The notes below the pieces were generated by a model. It ran no database searches, was not told the origin of the DNA, and saw only the letters and a program-made list of their open reading frames with translations. DNA of 64,000 nucleotides, from the NCBI GenBank assembly GCA_023091665.1, contig JALJCQ010000019.1, positions 722,802 through 786,801 on the forward strand. The letters run 5' to 3'. Origin of the DNA: Pythium myriotylum (Eukaryota; Oomycota; Peronosporomycetes; Pythiales; Pythiaceae). Both the position numbers and the translations under genes were made by a program. Positions 29,415 through 40,145 of the stretch are shown here, piece by piece; position 1 is the stretch's first letter; every line of letters starts with the position of its first letter.

Positions 29415-31307
29415 TTAATGCATGGCATCTCCCGAGCTGTTCTTGAAGTGGTCGTCGTAGATGTTGGCCCTGAACTCTGATGGACAGAGTATGTCTCGGA
29501 GGTTCCGTGGACGGCGGTAGCACACAGTGATCTTGATGTTGTGGGCTGCGAACTCGTCTTCAATACGGTGGGCTTGATAGATAGCTCGTAGTTGTTTCCG
29601 AGTTGGGCCGTTCGGGTCATAAGGCACAGACAAGAAGACTTGCTTGGGCTTGCCGAGTTCCGTGGTTGGCCGCGTCGTCTGTTGTGCTTCTTCTTGTAGC
29701 TTGGCGATTCTTTCGATGGCGTCGCGGAAATGGTCTCTAAGCTGGTTAGAGTTGTATCCGCGAGCTGCCAGGCGCTGGAAGAAGGCTCTGACTTGAGACA
29801 GGAAATCTTCCTTCCTGGTGTTCTGGCGGTAATACTTCTGGACAATGCCGATGATGAGGCCTTTCAGAACGCCTGGAGGGTGTGCGCTTTGAGCCGCGAT
29901 GTAGAGATAGAGATTGAGCTCTTTCTCATGAGTTCGAGTCTCGTATCTCGTGTCGGATCGGCGGATTTTGAGGTCAAGAAACGGTGCTTCACGACCGCGT
30001 TCCATGTACGTCCAGCGAAGTCCTGGAATCGTGTTGAGGCGGATCTTGAAGAGTTCGAAAGCACGGGGATCTTTTCCGTCTTGCCAAATCAAAAACACGT
30101 CGTCGATGTAGCGCTTGTAGAGCACGATGTAGTTGCTGAACTCTCGAAGGATGCTTCGCTCGTGATACGCTACGTAGAGTGATGCGTACGTGGGGGCACA
30201 TGGTGTTCCCATGGCGGTGCCCTTGATTTGCTTCCACACGCAGTCTCCGAACATGAACAAGTTCTCGTTCATGATGTAGTCGAGACCTTGGACGATCACA
30301 TTCTCGAAGCGATGCTTCTCTTCTTGGAGCATGGCTTTGATTGTTGCGATGCCGATGTTGGTGGGGATGTTGGTGTAGAGCGAGACGGCGTCAAATGTGA
30401 ACAAACGATGCTTGGGGCTGGGCTGAATCTGTCGAAGTTCAGTCAGCAGCGTGTCGGAGTCTCGAAGGTACGATGGCTGTCGCTGGAGCATGTCTTGCAA
30501 CTGGAAATCGATCCACTTCGAGAGACCGGCTGTCGGTGTTCCGCAGCTGGCAATGATAGGGCGAATGGCGAGATCCTCCTTGTGGAGCTTTATCAGGCCA
30601 TAGAAGCGTCCTAACTTGCACGAACTTGGATTACACTTGATGACAGCAACTTGTCGTTGGATGACTGGATCTTCACGGTACTGGTAGTTGAGTAGCATGT
30701 AGATCAGGTTCACTTTGGCTGCGATCCGTTGGATCTGGGTCTCTGGTCCGTTGGGAAGACGATACAATGGCGTGTATGTCTCCTCGTCACTCAGGTGATC
30801 AAGACACATGGAAGTGTACTGTGATCGAAGCATGAGCGTCGGGCCGAGGTTCTTGTCTGCCTGCACGACCATCAAGTTCGGATCATTTCGTAGCAATCGT
30901 AGCAAGTTGCGTTGGTTGCTGTCGAGGTTGAACTTGTGTCGGAAGGGATACTGTGCAATGAGTTCGGTCGCGTGTGACTTGATCGACTCCAGTAAATCTT
31001 CTTGATGGCGTGGCAGGTGGTTTGGCTGGAAAGCAAGGTTTGGAACGTAGATCTTCGAGTTGTAGTCGCGGTCGCTGGAGTCAGCAAACTGGACTGCAAT
31101 TCGAAGAGACCGGACGAGTTTGGGGAAGATGGTAACTGGCGAGAGGGAAGAGCGTTGCGGCGGAGGTGTCGGGCAGAACTTGAGGTTCAGACCCAGGAGT
31201 CTCTTCAGACCTGGTGGAATCTTGGTGCCACGTGGTGTGAGATTGTGGAACGCGAGATTGCGAGGCAATGCGTCCACATCACAAGCCCTACGACAGCCGA
31301 AGATCAA
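29415..31307 (-). CDS. Penelope-like reverse transcriptase (C4)
   Basis: Same product as C1. Confidence 0.9.
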   Translation of the reverse strand: MIFGCRRACDVDALPRNLAFHNLTPRGTKIPPGLKRLLGLNLKFCPTPPPQRSSLSPVTIFPKLVRSLRIAVQFADSSDRDYNSKIYVPNLAFQPNHLPRHQEDLLESIKSHATELIAQYPFRHKFNLDSNQRNLLRLLRNDPNLMVVQADKNLGPTLMLRSQYTSMCLDHLSDEETYTPLYRLPNGPETQIQRIAAKVNLIYMLLNYQYREDPVIQRQVAVIKCNPSSCKLGRFYGLIKLHKEDLAIRPIIASCGTPTAGLSKWIDFQLQDMLQRQPSYLRDSDTLLTELRQIQPSPKHRLFTFDAVSLYTNIPTNIGIATIKAMLQEEKHRFENVIVQGLDYIMNENLFMFGDCVWKQIKGTAMGTPCAPTYASLYVAYHERSILREFSNYIVLYKRYIDDVFLIWQDGKDPRAFELFKIRLNTIPGLRWTYMERGREAPFLDLKIRRSDTRYETRTHEKELNLYLYIAAQSAHPPGVLKGLIIGIVQKYYRQNTRKEDFLSQVRAFFQRLAARGYNSNQLRDHFRDAIERIAKLQEEAQQTTRPTTELGKPKQVFLSVPYDPNGPTRKQLRAIYQAHRIEDEFAAHNIKITVCYRRPRNLRDILCPSEFRANIYDDHFKNSSGDAMH

Positions 31308-31339
31308 ACTGGCGTTGAAGAGATCCGAGCGGTCGCGTC

Positions 31340-32248
31340 TTATGATCGCGCGGTTTTGGCGCCGCGCGGCGGTTTGTCGGCGGCGTTGCTCCTTTTCCTT
31401 TTGCTTGCGCTTCGCGTGTTGCCGTTTCTTCCGCTGTTTGAGGCGGAAGTTCCCTTTGCGGCGTCGGCCTTTGGTGCAGGGTGCTTCTTGTTCTTGCTGA
31501 CGGTCGCACCCTTCGCGCCAGCTCTGGCGTTTTTTCGTTCCTGTTGCTTTGGAACCTTCCGGTCGATACGGAGCTGTCGTAGTTCGTTCTTGATCGATTG
31601 TAGCTTGCGATCAATCAACACGTTCACGAGATCCTGGTTTGGAGTTTCCACCTCCATGTCGGCAGCCGCGGCTTGCTTGGCTTGCTTGTCGACGAGTCGG
31701 ATGCTCGCATCAGCTTGGCTGTATCGTTCCGCAAGCTCAAACTGGGTCAGGCGAGCTTCGAACTCGTCCTTGGCATGGTGGTAGATGTCGACATATGCGT
31801 TCTCGTCTCGATCTTCTTCTTCCATGGCATCCCAGTTGATAGTGTCATACTTGCCGTTCGGGTCGGCTTTGCATGCGAGCTTGCAGTACTCAAGTGCTCG
31901 ATCTTGGAAATCGTCTCGGAGCTTCTGAACTTGGAGCTCAAGTTGTTCGAGTTCGGCTTTCTGTACGCTGAGGATGAGATCGAAGGCTTGGTGCTGAAAC
32001 TGTAGCTTCAGAGCATCGAATTGATTCATCAGCGTGAGCACTCGAGTTGGAAGGGCCGTCTGGAGTTCGTTGGAGACAACAAGCTTGGCCTGTACTCGCA
32101 GGGATCTGGGTACTTCTTGGCGTTCGCGTTGTTGTTGCATCTTGCGGAGGCTCTCTTGCTTCGCGCTGAGCTTCCGGTGCAGCTTCTTATAGCGCTCCAG
32201 ATACTCCAGGGTGGTCTTCATCAGTGGGCGCGGCAGACTACGATCCAT
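31340..32248 (-). CDS. ORF1 coiled-coil protein (C4)
   Basis: Same product as C1. Confidence 0.83.
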   Translation of the reverse strand: MDRSLPRPLMKTTLEYLERYKKLHRKLSAKQESLRKMQQQRERQEVPRSLRVQAKLVVSNELQTALPTRVLTLMNQFDALKLQFQHQAFDLILSVQKAELEQLELQVQKLRDDFQDRALEYCKLACKADPNGKYDTINWDAMEEEDRDENAYVDIYHHAKDEFEARLTQFELAERYSQADASIRLVDKQAKQAAAADMEVETPNQDLVNVLIDRKLQSIKNELRQLRIDRKVPKQQERKNARAGAKGATVSKNKKHPAPKADAAKGTSASNSGRNGNTRSASKRKRSNAADKPPRGAKTARS

Positions 32249-32991
32249 GGCGATGATGGAGAGTCTTTCCTTAATTGCTTCGTCACGCGGGGCTTGGTCT
32301 AGGGTTTAGAGAGGCTTGAAGTGACTTGCAAAGACTTGGTCAGGGAAACTACGACCCAAAGAGTTGCTCTATTACAGATGCAGGGGCTCTTTCGACTTGA
32401 TGTCTTCGTCGGTGGGCGTCTTCGTGCTGAGTGGAAAATTGAAAACTGAGGAAGACCGCCGACCTCGCCCCCGGGTGCCTACGCTAAAGTCCTACGCTAG
32501 AGTCCTACGCTTCTGGGTTCTAGGGCTGGACAGGAACTTGAGTGTTCTGGGTCTGCGTGTCTGTGCTGCTGGGGTCTTGAGACACGTGAGAATATTCGAC
32601 GTCCTGGGTTGAACATTCTCGAACATTCTCGGGAATATTCTCGAATGTTCGGTCGAACGTTCTCGAACCTTCGACAAACTTTTCGACTGGGTTGGCCGAA
32701 ATTTTCGTCTGGGTTTAGGGTTTAGGGTAGGGTTTGGGGTTGAGGGTCGGGGATGGGTTGTAGACAGATAGTGCACGATCCGGGCGGCCATTCTTGAATT
32801 TGCTCGCAATATGCCAAGCGTTCGCTGTTACCCTTTCGAGGGGGATCATCCCAAGCCAGCCGCTCCGTGAGCCTTCACTGCACGACCCCATACTCTGTGG
32901 CATGGTTCCAAATGAGTGGGTAGCAGCAAGGCTAAACACGTTCTCGCGCGCTGGAAGGGCACGGTCATCCGTGTCCGGGGTGGTCCAGGCT

Positions 32992-34884
32992 TTAATGCAT
33001 GGCATCTCCCGAGCTGTTCTTGAAGTGGTCGTCGTAGATGTTGGCCCTGAACTCTGATGGACAGAGTATGTCTCGGAGGTTCCGTGGACGGCGGTAGCAC
33101 ACAGTGATCTTGATGTTGTGGGCTGCGAACTCGTCTTCAATACGGTGGGCTTGATAGATAGCTCGTAGTTGTTTCCGAGTTGGGCCGTTCGGGTCATAAG
33201 GCACAGACAAGAAGACTTGCTTGGGCTTGCCGAGTTCCGTGGTTGGCCGCGTCGTCTGTTGTGCTTCTTCTTGTAGCTTGGCGATTCTTTCGATGGCGTC
33301 GCGGAAATGGTCTCTAAGCTGGTTAGAGTTGTATCCGCGAGCTGCCAGGCGCTGGAAGAAGGCTCTGACTTGAGACAGGAAATCTTCCTTCCTGGTGTTC
33401 TGGCGGTAATACTTCTGGACAATGCCGATGATGAGGCCTTTCAGAACGCCTGGAGGGTGTGCGCTTTGAGCCGCGATGTAGAGATAGAGATTGAGCTCTT
33501 TCTCATGAGTTCGAGTCTCGTATCTCGTGTCGGATCGGCGGATTTTGAGGTCAAGAAACGGTGCTTCACGACCGCGTTCCATGTACGTCCAGCGAAGTCC
33601 TGGAATCGTGTTGAGGCGGATCTTGAAGAGTTCGAAAGCACGGGGATCTTTTCCGTCTTGCCAAATCAAAAACACGTCGTCGATGTAGCGCTTGTAGAGC
33701 ACGATGTAGTTGCTGAACTCTCGAAGGATGCTTCGCTCGTGATACGCTACGTAGAGTGATGCGTACGTGGGGGCACATGGTGTTCCCATGGCGGTGCCCT
33801 TGATTTGCTTCCACACGCAGTCTCCGAACATGAACAAGTTCTCGTTCATGATGTAGTCGAGACCTTGGACGATCACATTCTCGAAGCGATGCTTCTCTTC
33901 TTGGAGCATGGCTTTGATTGTTGCGATGCCGATGTTGGTGGGGATGTTGGTGTAGAGCGAGACGGCGTCAAATGTGAACAAACGATGCTTGGGGCTGGGC
34001 TGAATCTGTCGAAGTTCAGTCAGCAGCGTGTCGGAGTCTCGAAGGTACGATGGCTGTCGCTGGAGCATGTCTTGCAACTGGAAATCGATCCACTTCGAGA
34101 GACCGGCTGTCGGTGTTCCGCAGCTGGCAATGATAGGGCGAATGGCGAGATCCTCCTTGTGGAGCTTTATCAGGCCATAGAAGCGTCCTAACTTGCACGA
34201 ACTTGGATTACACTTGATGACAGCAACTTGTCGTTGGATGACTGGATCTTCACGGTACTGGTAGTTGAGTAGCATGTAGATCAGGTTCACTTTGGCTGCG
34301 ATCCGTTGGATCTGGGTCTCTGGTCCGTTGGGAAGACGATACAATGGCGTGTATGTCTCCTCGTCACTCAGGTGATCAAGACACATGGAAGTGTACTGTG
34401 ATCGAAGCATGAGCGTCGGGCCGAGGTTCTTGTCTGCCTGCACGACCATCAAGTTCGGATCATTTCGTAGCAATCGTAGCAAGTTGCGTTGGTTGCTGTC
34501 GAGGTTGAACTTGTGTCGGAAGGGATACTGTGCAATGAGTTCGGTCGCGTGTGACTTGATCGACTCCAGTAAATCTTCTTGATGGCGTGGCAGGTGGTTT
34601 GGCTGGAAAGCAAGGTTTGGAACGTAGATCTTCGAGTTGTAGTCGCGGTCGCTGGAGTCAGCAAACTGGACTGCAATTCGAAGAGACCGGACGAGTTTGG
34701 GGAAGATGGTAACTGGCGAGAGGGAAGAGCGTTGCGGCGGAGGTGTCGGGCAGAACTTGAGGTTCAGACCCAGGAGTCTCTTCAGACCTGGTGGAATCTT
34801 GGTGCCACGTGGTGTGAGATTGTGGAACGCGAGATTGCGAGGCAATGCGTCCACATCACAAGCCCTACGACAGCCGAAGATCAA
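32992..34884 (-). CDS. Penelope-like reverse transcriptase (C5)
   Basis: Same product as C1. Confidence 0.9.
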   Translation of the reverse strand: MIFGCRRACDVDALPRNLAFHNLTPRGTKIPPGLKRLLGLNLKFCPTPPPQRSSLSPVTIFPKLVRSLRIAVQFADSSDRDYNSKIYVPNLAFQPNHLPRHQEDLLESIKSHATELIAQYPFRHKFNLDSNQRNLLRLLRNDPNLMVVQADKNLGPTLMLRSQYTSMCLDHLSDEETYTPLYRLPNGPETQIQRIAAKVNLIYMLLNYQYREDPVIQRQVAVIKCNPSSCKLGRFYGLIKLHKEDLAIRPIIASCGTPTAGLSKWIDFQLQDMLQRQPSYLRDSDTLLTELRQIQPSPKHRLFTFDAVSLYTNIPTNIGIATIKAMLQEEKHRFENVIVQGLDYIMNENLFMFGDCVWKQIKGTAMGTPCAPTYASLYVAYHERSILREFSNYIVLYKRYIDDVFLIWQDGKDPRAFELFKIRLNTIPGLRWTYMERGREAPFLDLKIRRSDTRYETRTHEKELNLYLYIAAQSAHPPGVLKGLIIGIVQKYYRQNTRKEDFLSQVRAFFQRLAARGYNSNQLRDHFRDAIERIAKLQEEAQQTTRPTTELGKPKQVFLSVPYDPNGPTRKQLRAIYQAHRIEDEFAAHNIKITVCYRRPRNLRDILCPSEFRANIYDDHFKNSSGDAMH

Positions 34885-34916
34885 ACTGGCGTTGAAGAGA
34901 TCCGAGCGGTCGCGTC

Positions 34917-35825
34917 TTATGATCGCGCGGTTTTGGCGCCGCGCGGCGGTTTGTCGGCGGCGTTGCTCCTTTTCCTTTTGCTTGCGCTTCGCGTGTTGCC
35001 GTTTCTTCCGCTGTTTGAGGCGGAAGTTCCCTTTGCGGCGTCGGCCTTTGGTGCAGGGTGCTTCTTGTTCTTGCTGACGGTCGCACCCTTCGCGCCAGCT
35101 CTGGCGTTTTTTCGTTCCTGTTGCTTTGGAACCTTCCGGTCGATACGGAGCTGTCGTAGTTCGTTCTTGATCGATTGTAGCTTGCGATCAATCAACACGT
35201 TCACGAGATCCTGGTTTGGAGTTTCCACCTCCATGTCGGCAGCCGCGGCTTGCTTGGCTTGCTTGTCGACGAGTCGGATGCTCGCATCAGCTTGGCTGTA
35301 TCGTTCCGCAAGCTCAAACTGGGTCAGGCGAGCTTCGAACTCGTCCTTGGCATGGTGGTAGATGTCGACATATGCGTTCTCGTCTCGATCTTCTTCTTCC
35401 ATGGCATCCCAGTTGATAGTGTCATACTTGCCGTTCGGGTCGGCTTTGCATGCGAGCTTGCAGTACTCAAGTGCTCGATCTTGGAAATCGTCTCGGAGCT
35501 TCTGAACTTGGAGCTCAAGTTGTTCGAGTTCGGCTTTCTGTACGCTGAGGATGAGATCGAAGGCTTGGTGCTGAAACTGTAGCTTCAGAGCATCGAATTG
35601 ATTCATCAGCGTGAGCACTCGAGTTGGAAGGGCCGTCTGGAGTTCGTTGGAGACAACAAGCTTGGCCTGTACTCGCAGGGATCTGGGTACTTCTTGGCGT
35701 TCGCGTTGTTGTTGCATCTTGCGGAGGCTCTCTTGCTTCGCGCTGAGCTTCCGGTGCAGCTTCTTATAGCGCTCCAGATACTCCAGGGTGGTCTTCATCA
35801 GTGGGCGCGGCAGACTACGATCCAT
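34917..35825 (-). CDS. ORF1 coiled-coil protein (C5)
   Basis: Same product as C1. Confidence 0.83.
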   Translation of the reverse strand: MDRSLPRPLMKTTLEYLERYKKLHRKLSAKQESLRKMQQQRERQEVPRSLRVQAKLVVSNELQTALPTRVLTLMNQFDALKLQFQHQAFDLILSVQKAELEQLELQVQKLRDDFQDRALEYCKLACKADPNGKYDTINWDAMEEEDRDENAYVDIYHHAKDEFEARLTQFELAERYSQADASIRLVDKQAKQAAAADMEVETPNQDLVNVLIDRKLQSIKNELRQLRIDRKVPKQQERKNARAGAKGATVSKNKKHPAPKADAAKGTSASNSGRNGNTRSASKRKRSNAADKPPRGAKTARS

Positions 35826-36568
35826 GGCGATGATGGAGAGTCTTTCCTTAATTGCTTCGTCACGCGGGGCTTGGTCTAGGGTTTAGAGAGGCTTGAAGTG
35901 ACTTGCAAAGACTTGGTCAGGGAAACTACGACCCAAAGAGTTGCTCTATTACAGATGCAGGGGCTCTTTCGACTTGATGTCTTCGTCGGTGGGCGTCTTC
36001 GTGCTGAGTGGAAAATTGAAAACTGAGGAAGACCGCCGACCTCGCCCCCGGGTGCCTACGCTAAAGTCCTACGCTAGAGTCCTACGCTTCTGGGTTCTAG
36101 GGCTGGACAGGAACTTGAGTGTTCTGGGTCTGCGTGTCTGTGCTGCTGGGGTCTTGAGACACGTGAGAATATTCGACGTCCTGGGTTGAACATTCTCGAA
36201 CATTCTCGGGAATATTCTCGAATGTTCGGTCGAACGTTCTCGAACCTTCGACAAACTTTTCGACTGGGTTGGCCGAAATTTTCGTCTGGGTTTAGGGTTT
36301 AGGGTAGGGTTTGGGGTTGAGGGTCGGGGATGGGTTGTAGACAGATAGTGCACGATCCGGGCGGCCATTCTTGAATTTGCTCGCAATATGCCAAGCGTTC
36401 GCTGTTACCCTTTCGAGGGGGATCATCCCAAGCCAGCCGCTCCGTGAGCCTTCACTGCACGACCCCATACTCTGTGGCATGGTTCCAAATGAGTGGGTAG
36501 CAGCAAGGCTAAACACGTTCTCGCGCGCTGGAAGGGCACGGTCATCCGTGTCCGGGGTGGTCCAGGCT

Positions 36569-38461
36569 TTAATGCATGGCATCTCCCGAGCTGTTCTTGA
36601 AGTGGTCGTCGTAGATGTTGGCCCTGAACTCTGATGGACAGAGTATGTCTCGGAGGTTCCGTGGACGGCGGTAGCACACAGTGATCTTGATGTTGTGGGC
36701 TGCGAACTCGTCTTCAATACGGTGGGCTTGATAGATAGCTCGTAGTTGTTTCCGAGTTGGGCCGTTCGGGTCATAAGGCACAGACAAGAAGACTTGCTTG
36801 GGCTTGCCGAGTTCCGTGGTTGGCCGCGTCGTCTGTTGTGCTTCTTCTTGTAGCTTGGCGATTCTTTCGATGGCGTCGCGGAAATGGTCTCTAAGCTGGT
36901 TAGAGTTGTATCCGCGAGCTGCCAGGCGCTGGAAGAAGGCTCTGACTTGAGACAGGAAATCTTCCTTCCTGGTGTTCTGGCGGTAATACTTCTGGACAAT
37001 GCCGATGATGAGGCCTTTCAGAACGCCTGGAGGGTGTGCGCTTTGAGCCGCGATGTAGAGATAGAGATTGAGCTCTTTCTCATGAGTTCGAGTCTCGTAT
37101 CTCGTGTCGGATCGGCGGATTTTGAGGTCAAGAAACGGTGCTTCACGACCGCGTTCCATGTACGTCCAGCGAAGTCCTGGAATCGTGTTGAGGCGGATCT
37201 TGAAGAGTTCGAAAGCACGGGGATCTTTTCCGTCTTGCCAAATCAAAAACACGTCGTCGATGTAGCGCTTGTAGAGCACGATGTAGTTGCTGAACTCTCG
37301 AAGGATGCTTCGCTCGTGATACGCTACGTAGAGTGATGCGTACGTGGGGGCACATGGTGTTCCCATGGCGGTGCCCTTGATTTGCTTCCACACGCAGTCT
37401 CCGAACATGAACAAGTTCTCGTTCATGATGTAGTCGAGACCTTGGACGATCACATTCTCGAAGCGATGCTTCTCTTCTTGGAGCATGGCTTTGATTGTTG
37501 CGATGCCGATGTTGGTGGGGATGTTGGTGTAGAGCGAGACGGCGTCAAATGTGAACAAACGATGCTTGGGGCTGGGCTGAATCTGTCGAAGTTCAGTCAG
37601 CAGCGTGTCGGAGTCTCGAAGGTACGATGGCTGTCGCTGGAGCATGTCTTGCAACTGGAAATCGATCCACTTCGAGAGACCGGCTGTCGGTGTTCCGCAG
37701 CTGGCAATGATAGGGCGAATGGCGAGATCCTCCTTGTGGAGCTTTATCAGGCCATAGAAGCGTCCTAACTTGCACGAACTTGGATTACACTTGATGACAG
37801 CAACTTGTCGTTGGATGACTGGATCTTCACGGTACTGGTAGTTGAGTAGCATGTAGATCAGGTTCACTTTGGCTGCGATCCGTTGGATCTGGGTCTCTGG
37901 TCCGTTGGGAAGACGATACAATGGCGTGTATGTCTCCTCGTCACTCAGGTGATCAAGACACATGGAAGTGTACTGTGATCGAAGCATGAGCGTCGGGCCG
38001 AGGTTCTTGTCTGCCTGCACGACCATCAAGTTCGGATCATTTCGTAGCAATCGTAGCAAGTTGCGTTGGTTGCTGTCGAGGTTGAACTTGTGTCGGAAGG
38101 GATACTGTGCAATGAGTTCGGTCGCGTGTGACTTGATCGACTCCAGTAAATCTTCTTGATGGCGTGGCAGGTGGTTTGGCTGGAAAGCAAGGTTTGGAAC
38201 GTAGATCTTCGAGTTGTAGTCGCGGTCGCTGGAGTCAGCAAACTGGACTGCAATTCGAAGAGACCGGACGAGTTTGGGGAAGATGGTAACTGGCGAGAGG
38301 GAAGAGCGTTGCGGCGGAGGTGTCGGGCAGAACTTGAGGTTCAGACCCAGGAGTCTCTTCAGACCTGGTGGAATCTTGGTGCCACGTGGTGTGAGATTGT
38401 GGAACGCGAGATTGCGAGGCAATGCGTCCACATCACAAGCCCTACGACAGCCGAAGATCAA
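36569..38461 (-). CDS. Penelope-like reverse transcriptase (C6)
   Basis: Same product as C1. Confidence 0.9.
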   Translation of the reverse strand: MIFGCRRACDVDALPRNLAFHNLTPRGTKIPPGLKRLLGLNLKFCPTPPPQRSSLSPVTIFPKLVRSLRIAVQFADSSDRDYNSKIYVPNLAFQPNHLPRHQEDLLESIKSHATELIAQYPFRHKFNLDSNQRNLLRLLRNDPNLMVVQADKNLGPTLMLRSQYTSMCLDHLSDEETYTPLYRLPNGPETQIQRIAAKVNLIYMLLNYQYREDPVIQRQVAVIKCNPSSCKLGRFYGLIKLHKEDLAIRPIIASCGTPTAGLSKWIDFQLQDMLQRQPSYLRDSDTLLTELRQIQPSPKHRLFTFDAVSLYTNIPTNIGIATIKAMLQEEKHRFENVIVQGLDYIMNENLFMFGDCVWKQIKGTAMGTPCAPTYASLYVAYHERSILREFSNYIVLYKRYIDDVFLIWQDGKDPRAFELFKIRLNTIPGLRWTYMERGREAPFLDLKIRRSDTRYETRTHEKELNLYLYIAAQSAHPPGVLKGLIIGIVQKYYRQNTRKEDFLSQVRAFFQRLAARGYNSNQLRDHFRDAIERIAKLQEEAQQTTRPTTELGKPKQVFLSVPYDPNGPTRKQLRAIYQAHRIEDEFAAHNIKITVCYRRPRNLRDILCPSEFRANIYDDHFKNSSGDAMH

Positions 38462-38493
38462 ACTGGCGTTGAAGAGATCCGAGCGGTCGCGTC

Positions 38494-39402
38494 TTATGAT
38501 CGCGCGGTTTTGGCGCCGCGCGGCGGTTTGTCGGCGGCGTTGCTCCTTTTCCTTTTGCTTGCGCTTCGCGTGTTGCCGTTTCTTCCGCTGTTTGAGGCGG
38601 AAGTTCCCTTTGCGGCGTCGGCCTTTGGTGCAGGGTGCTTCTTGTTCTTGCTGACGGTCGCACCCTTCGCGCCAGCTCTGGCGTTTTTTCGTTCCTGTTG
38701 CTTTGGAACCTTCCGGTCGATACGGAGCTGTCGTAGTTCGTTCTTGATCGATTGTAGCTTGCGATCAATCAACACGTTCACGAGATCCTGGTTTGGAGTT
38801 TCCACCTCCATGTCGGCAGCCGCGGCTTGCTTGGCTTGCTTGTCGACGAGTCGGATGCTCGCATCAGCTTGGCTGTATCGTTCCGCAAGCTCAAACTGGG
38901 TCAGGCGAGCTTCGAACTCGTCCTTGGCATGGTGGTAGATGTCGACATATGCGTTCTCGTCTCGATCTTCTTCTTCCATGGCATCCCAGTTGATAGTGTC
39001 ATACTTGCCGTTCGGGTCGGCTTTGCATGCGAGCTTGCAGTACTCAAGTGCTCGATCTTGGAAATCGTCTCGGAGCTTCTGAACTTGGAGCTCAAGTTGT
39101 TCGAGTTCGGCTTTCTGTACGCTGAGGATGAGATCGAAGGCTTGGTGCTGAAACTGTAGCTTCAGAGCATCGAATTGATTCATCAGCGTGAGCACTCGAG
39201 TTGGAAGGGCCGTCTGGAGTTCGTTGGAGACAACAAGCTTGGCCTGTACTCGCAGGGATCTGGGTACTTCTTGGCGTTCGCGTTGTTGTTGCATCTTGCG
39301 GAGGCTCTCTTGCTTCGCGCTGAGCTTCCGGTGCAGCTTCTTATAGCGCTCCAGATACTCCAGGGTGGTCTTCATCAGTGGGCGCGGCAGACTACGATCC
39401 AT
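38494..39402 (-). CDS. ORF1 coiled-coil protein (C6)
   Basis: Same product as C1. Confidence 0.83.
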   Translation of the reverse strand: MDRSLPRPLMKTTLEYLERYKKLHRKLSAKQESLRKMQQQRERQEVPRSLRVQAKLVVSNELQTALPTRVLTLMNQFDALKLQFQHQAFDLILSVQKAELEQLELQVQKLRDDFQDRALEYCKLACKADPNGKYDTINWDAMEEEDRDENAYVDIYHHAKDEFEARLTQFELAERYSQADASIRLVDKQAKQAAAADMEVETPNQDLVNVLIDRKLQSIKNELRQLRIDRKVPKQQERKNARAGAKGATVSKNKKHPAPKADAAKGTSASNSGRNGNTRSASKRKRSNAADKPPRGAKTARS

Positions 39403-40145
39403 GGCGATGATGGAGAGTCTTTCCTTAATTGCTTCGTCACGCGGGGCTTGGTCTAGGGTTTAGAGAGGCTTGAAGTGACTTGCAAAGACTTGGTCAGGGA
39501 AACTACGACCCAAAGAGTTGCTCTATTACAGATGCAGGGGCTCTTTCGACTTGATGTCTTCGTCGGTGGGCGTCTTCGTGCTGAGTGGAAAATTGAAAAC
39601 TGAGGAAGACCGCCGACCTCGCCCCCGGGTGCCTACGCTAAAGTCCTACGCTAGAGTCCTACGCTTCTGGGTTCTAGGGCTGGACAGGAACTTGAGTGTT
39701 CTGGGTCTGCGTGTCTGTGCTGCTGGGGTCTTGAGACACGTGAGAATATTCGACGTCCTGGGTTGAACATTCTCGAACATTCTCGGGAATATTCTCGAAT
39801 GTTCGGTCGAACGTTCTCGAACCTTCGACAAACTTTTCGACTGGGTTGGCCGAAATTTTCGTCTGGGTTTAGGGTTTAGGGTAGGGTTTGGGGTTGAGGG
39901 TCGGGGATGGGTTGTAGACAGATAGTGCACGATCCGGGCGGCCATTCTTGAATTTGCTCGCAATATGCCAAGCGTTCGCTGTTACCCTTTCGAGGGGGAT
40001 CATCCCAAGCCAGCCGCTCCGTGAGCCTTCACTGCACGACCCCATACTCTGTGGCATGGTTCCAAATGAGTGGGTAGCAGCAAGGCTAAACACGTTCTCG
40101 CGCGCTGGAAGGGCACGGTCATCCGTGTCCGGGGTGGTCCAGGCT

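Larger units (their letters stand above)
28732..32299 (-). mobile_element. Penelope-like telomeric element, full copy C4
   Basis: Full length with 9-bp telomeric spacers on both sides. Confidence 0.92.
32309..35876 (-). mobile_element. Penelope-like telomeric element, full copy C5
   Basis: Full length with 9-bp telomeric spacers on both sides. Confidence 0.92.
35886..39453 (-). mobile_element. Penelope-like telomeric element, full copy C6
   Basis: Full length with 9-bp telomeric spacers on both sides. Confidence 0.92.
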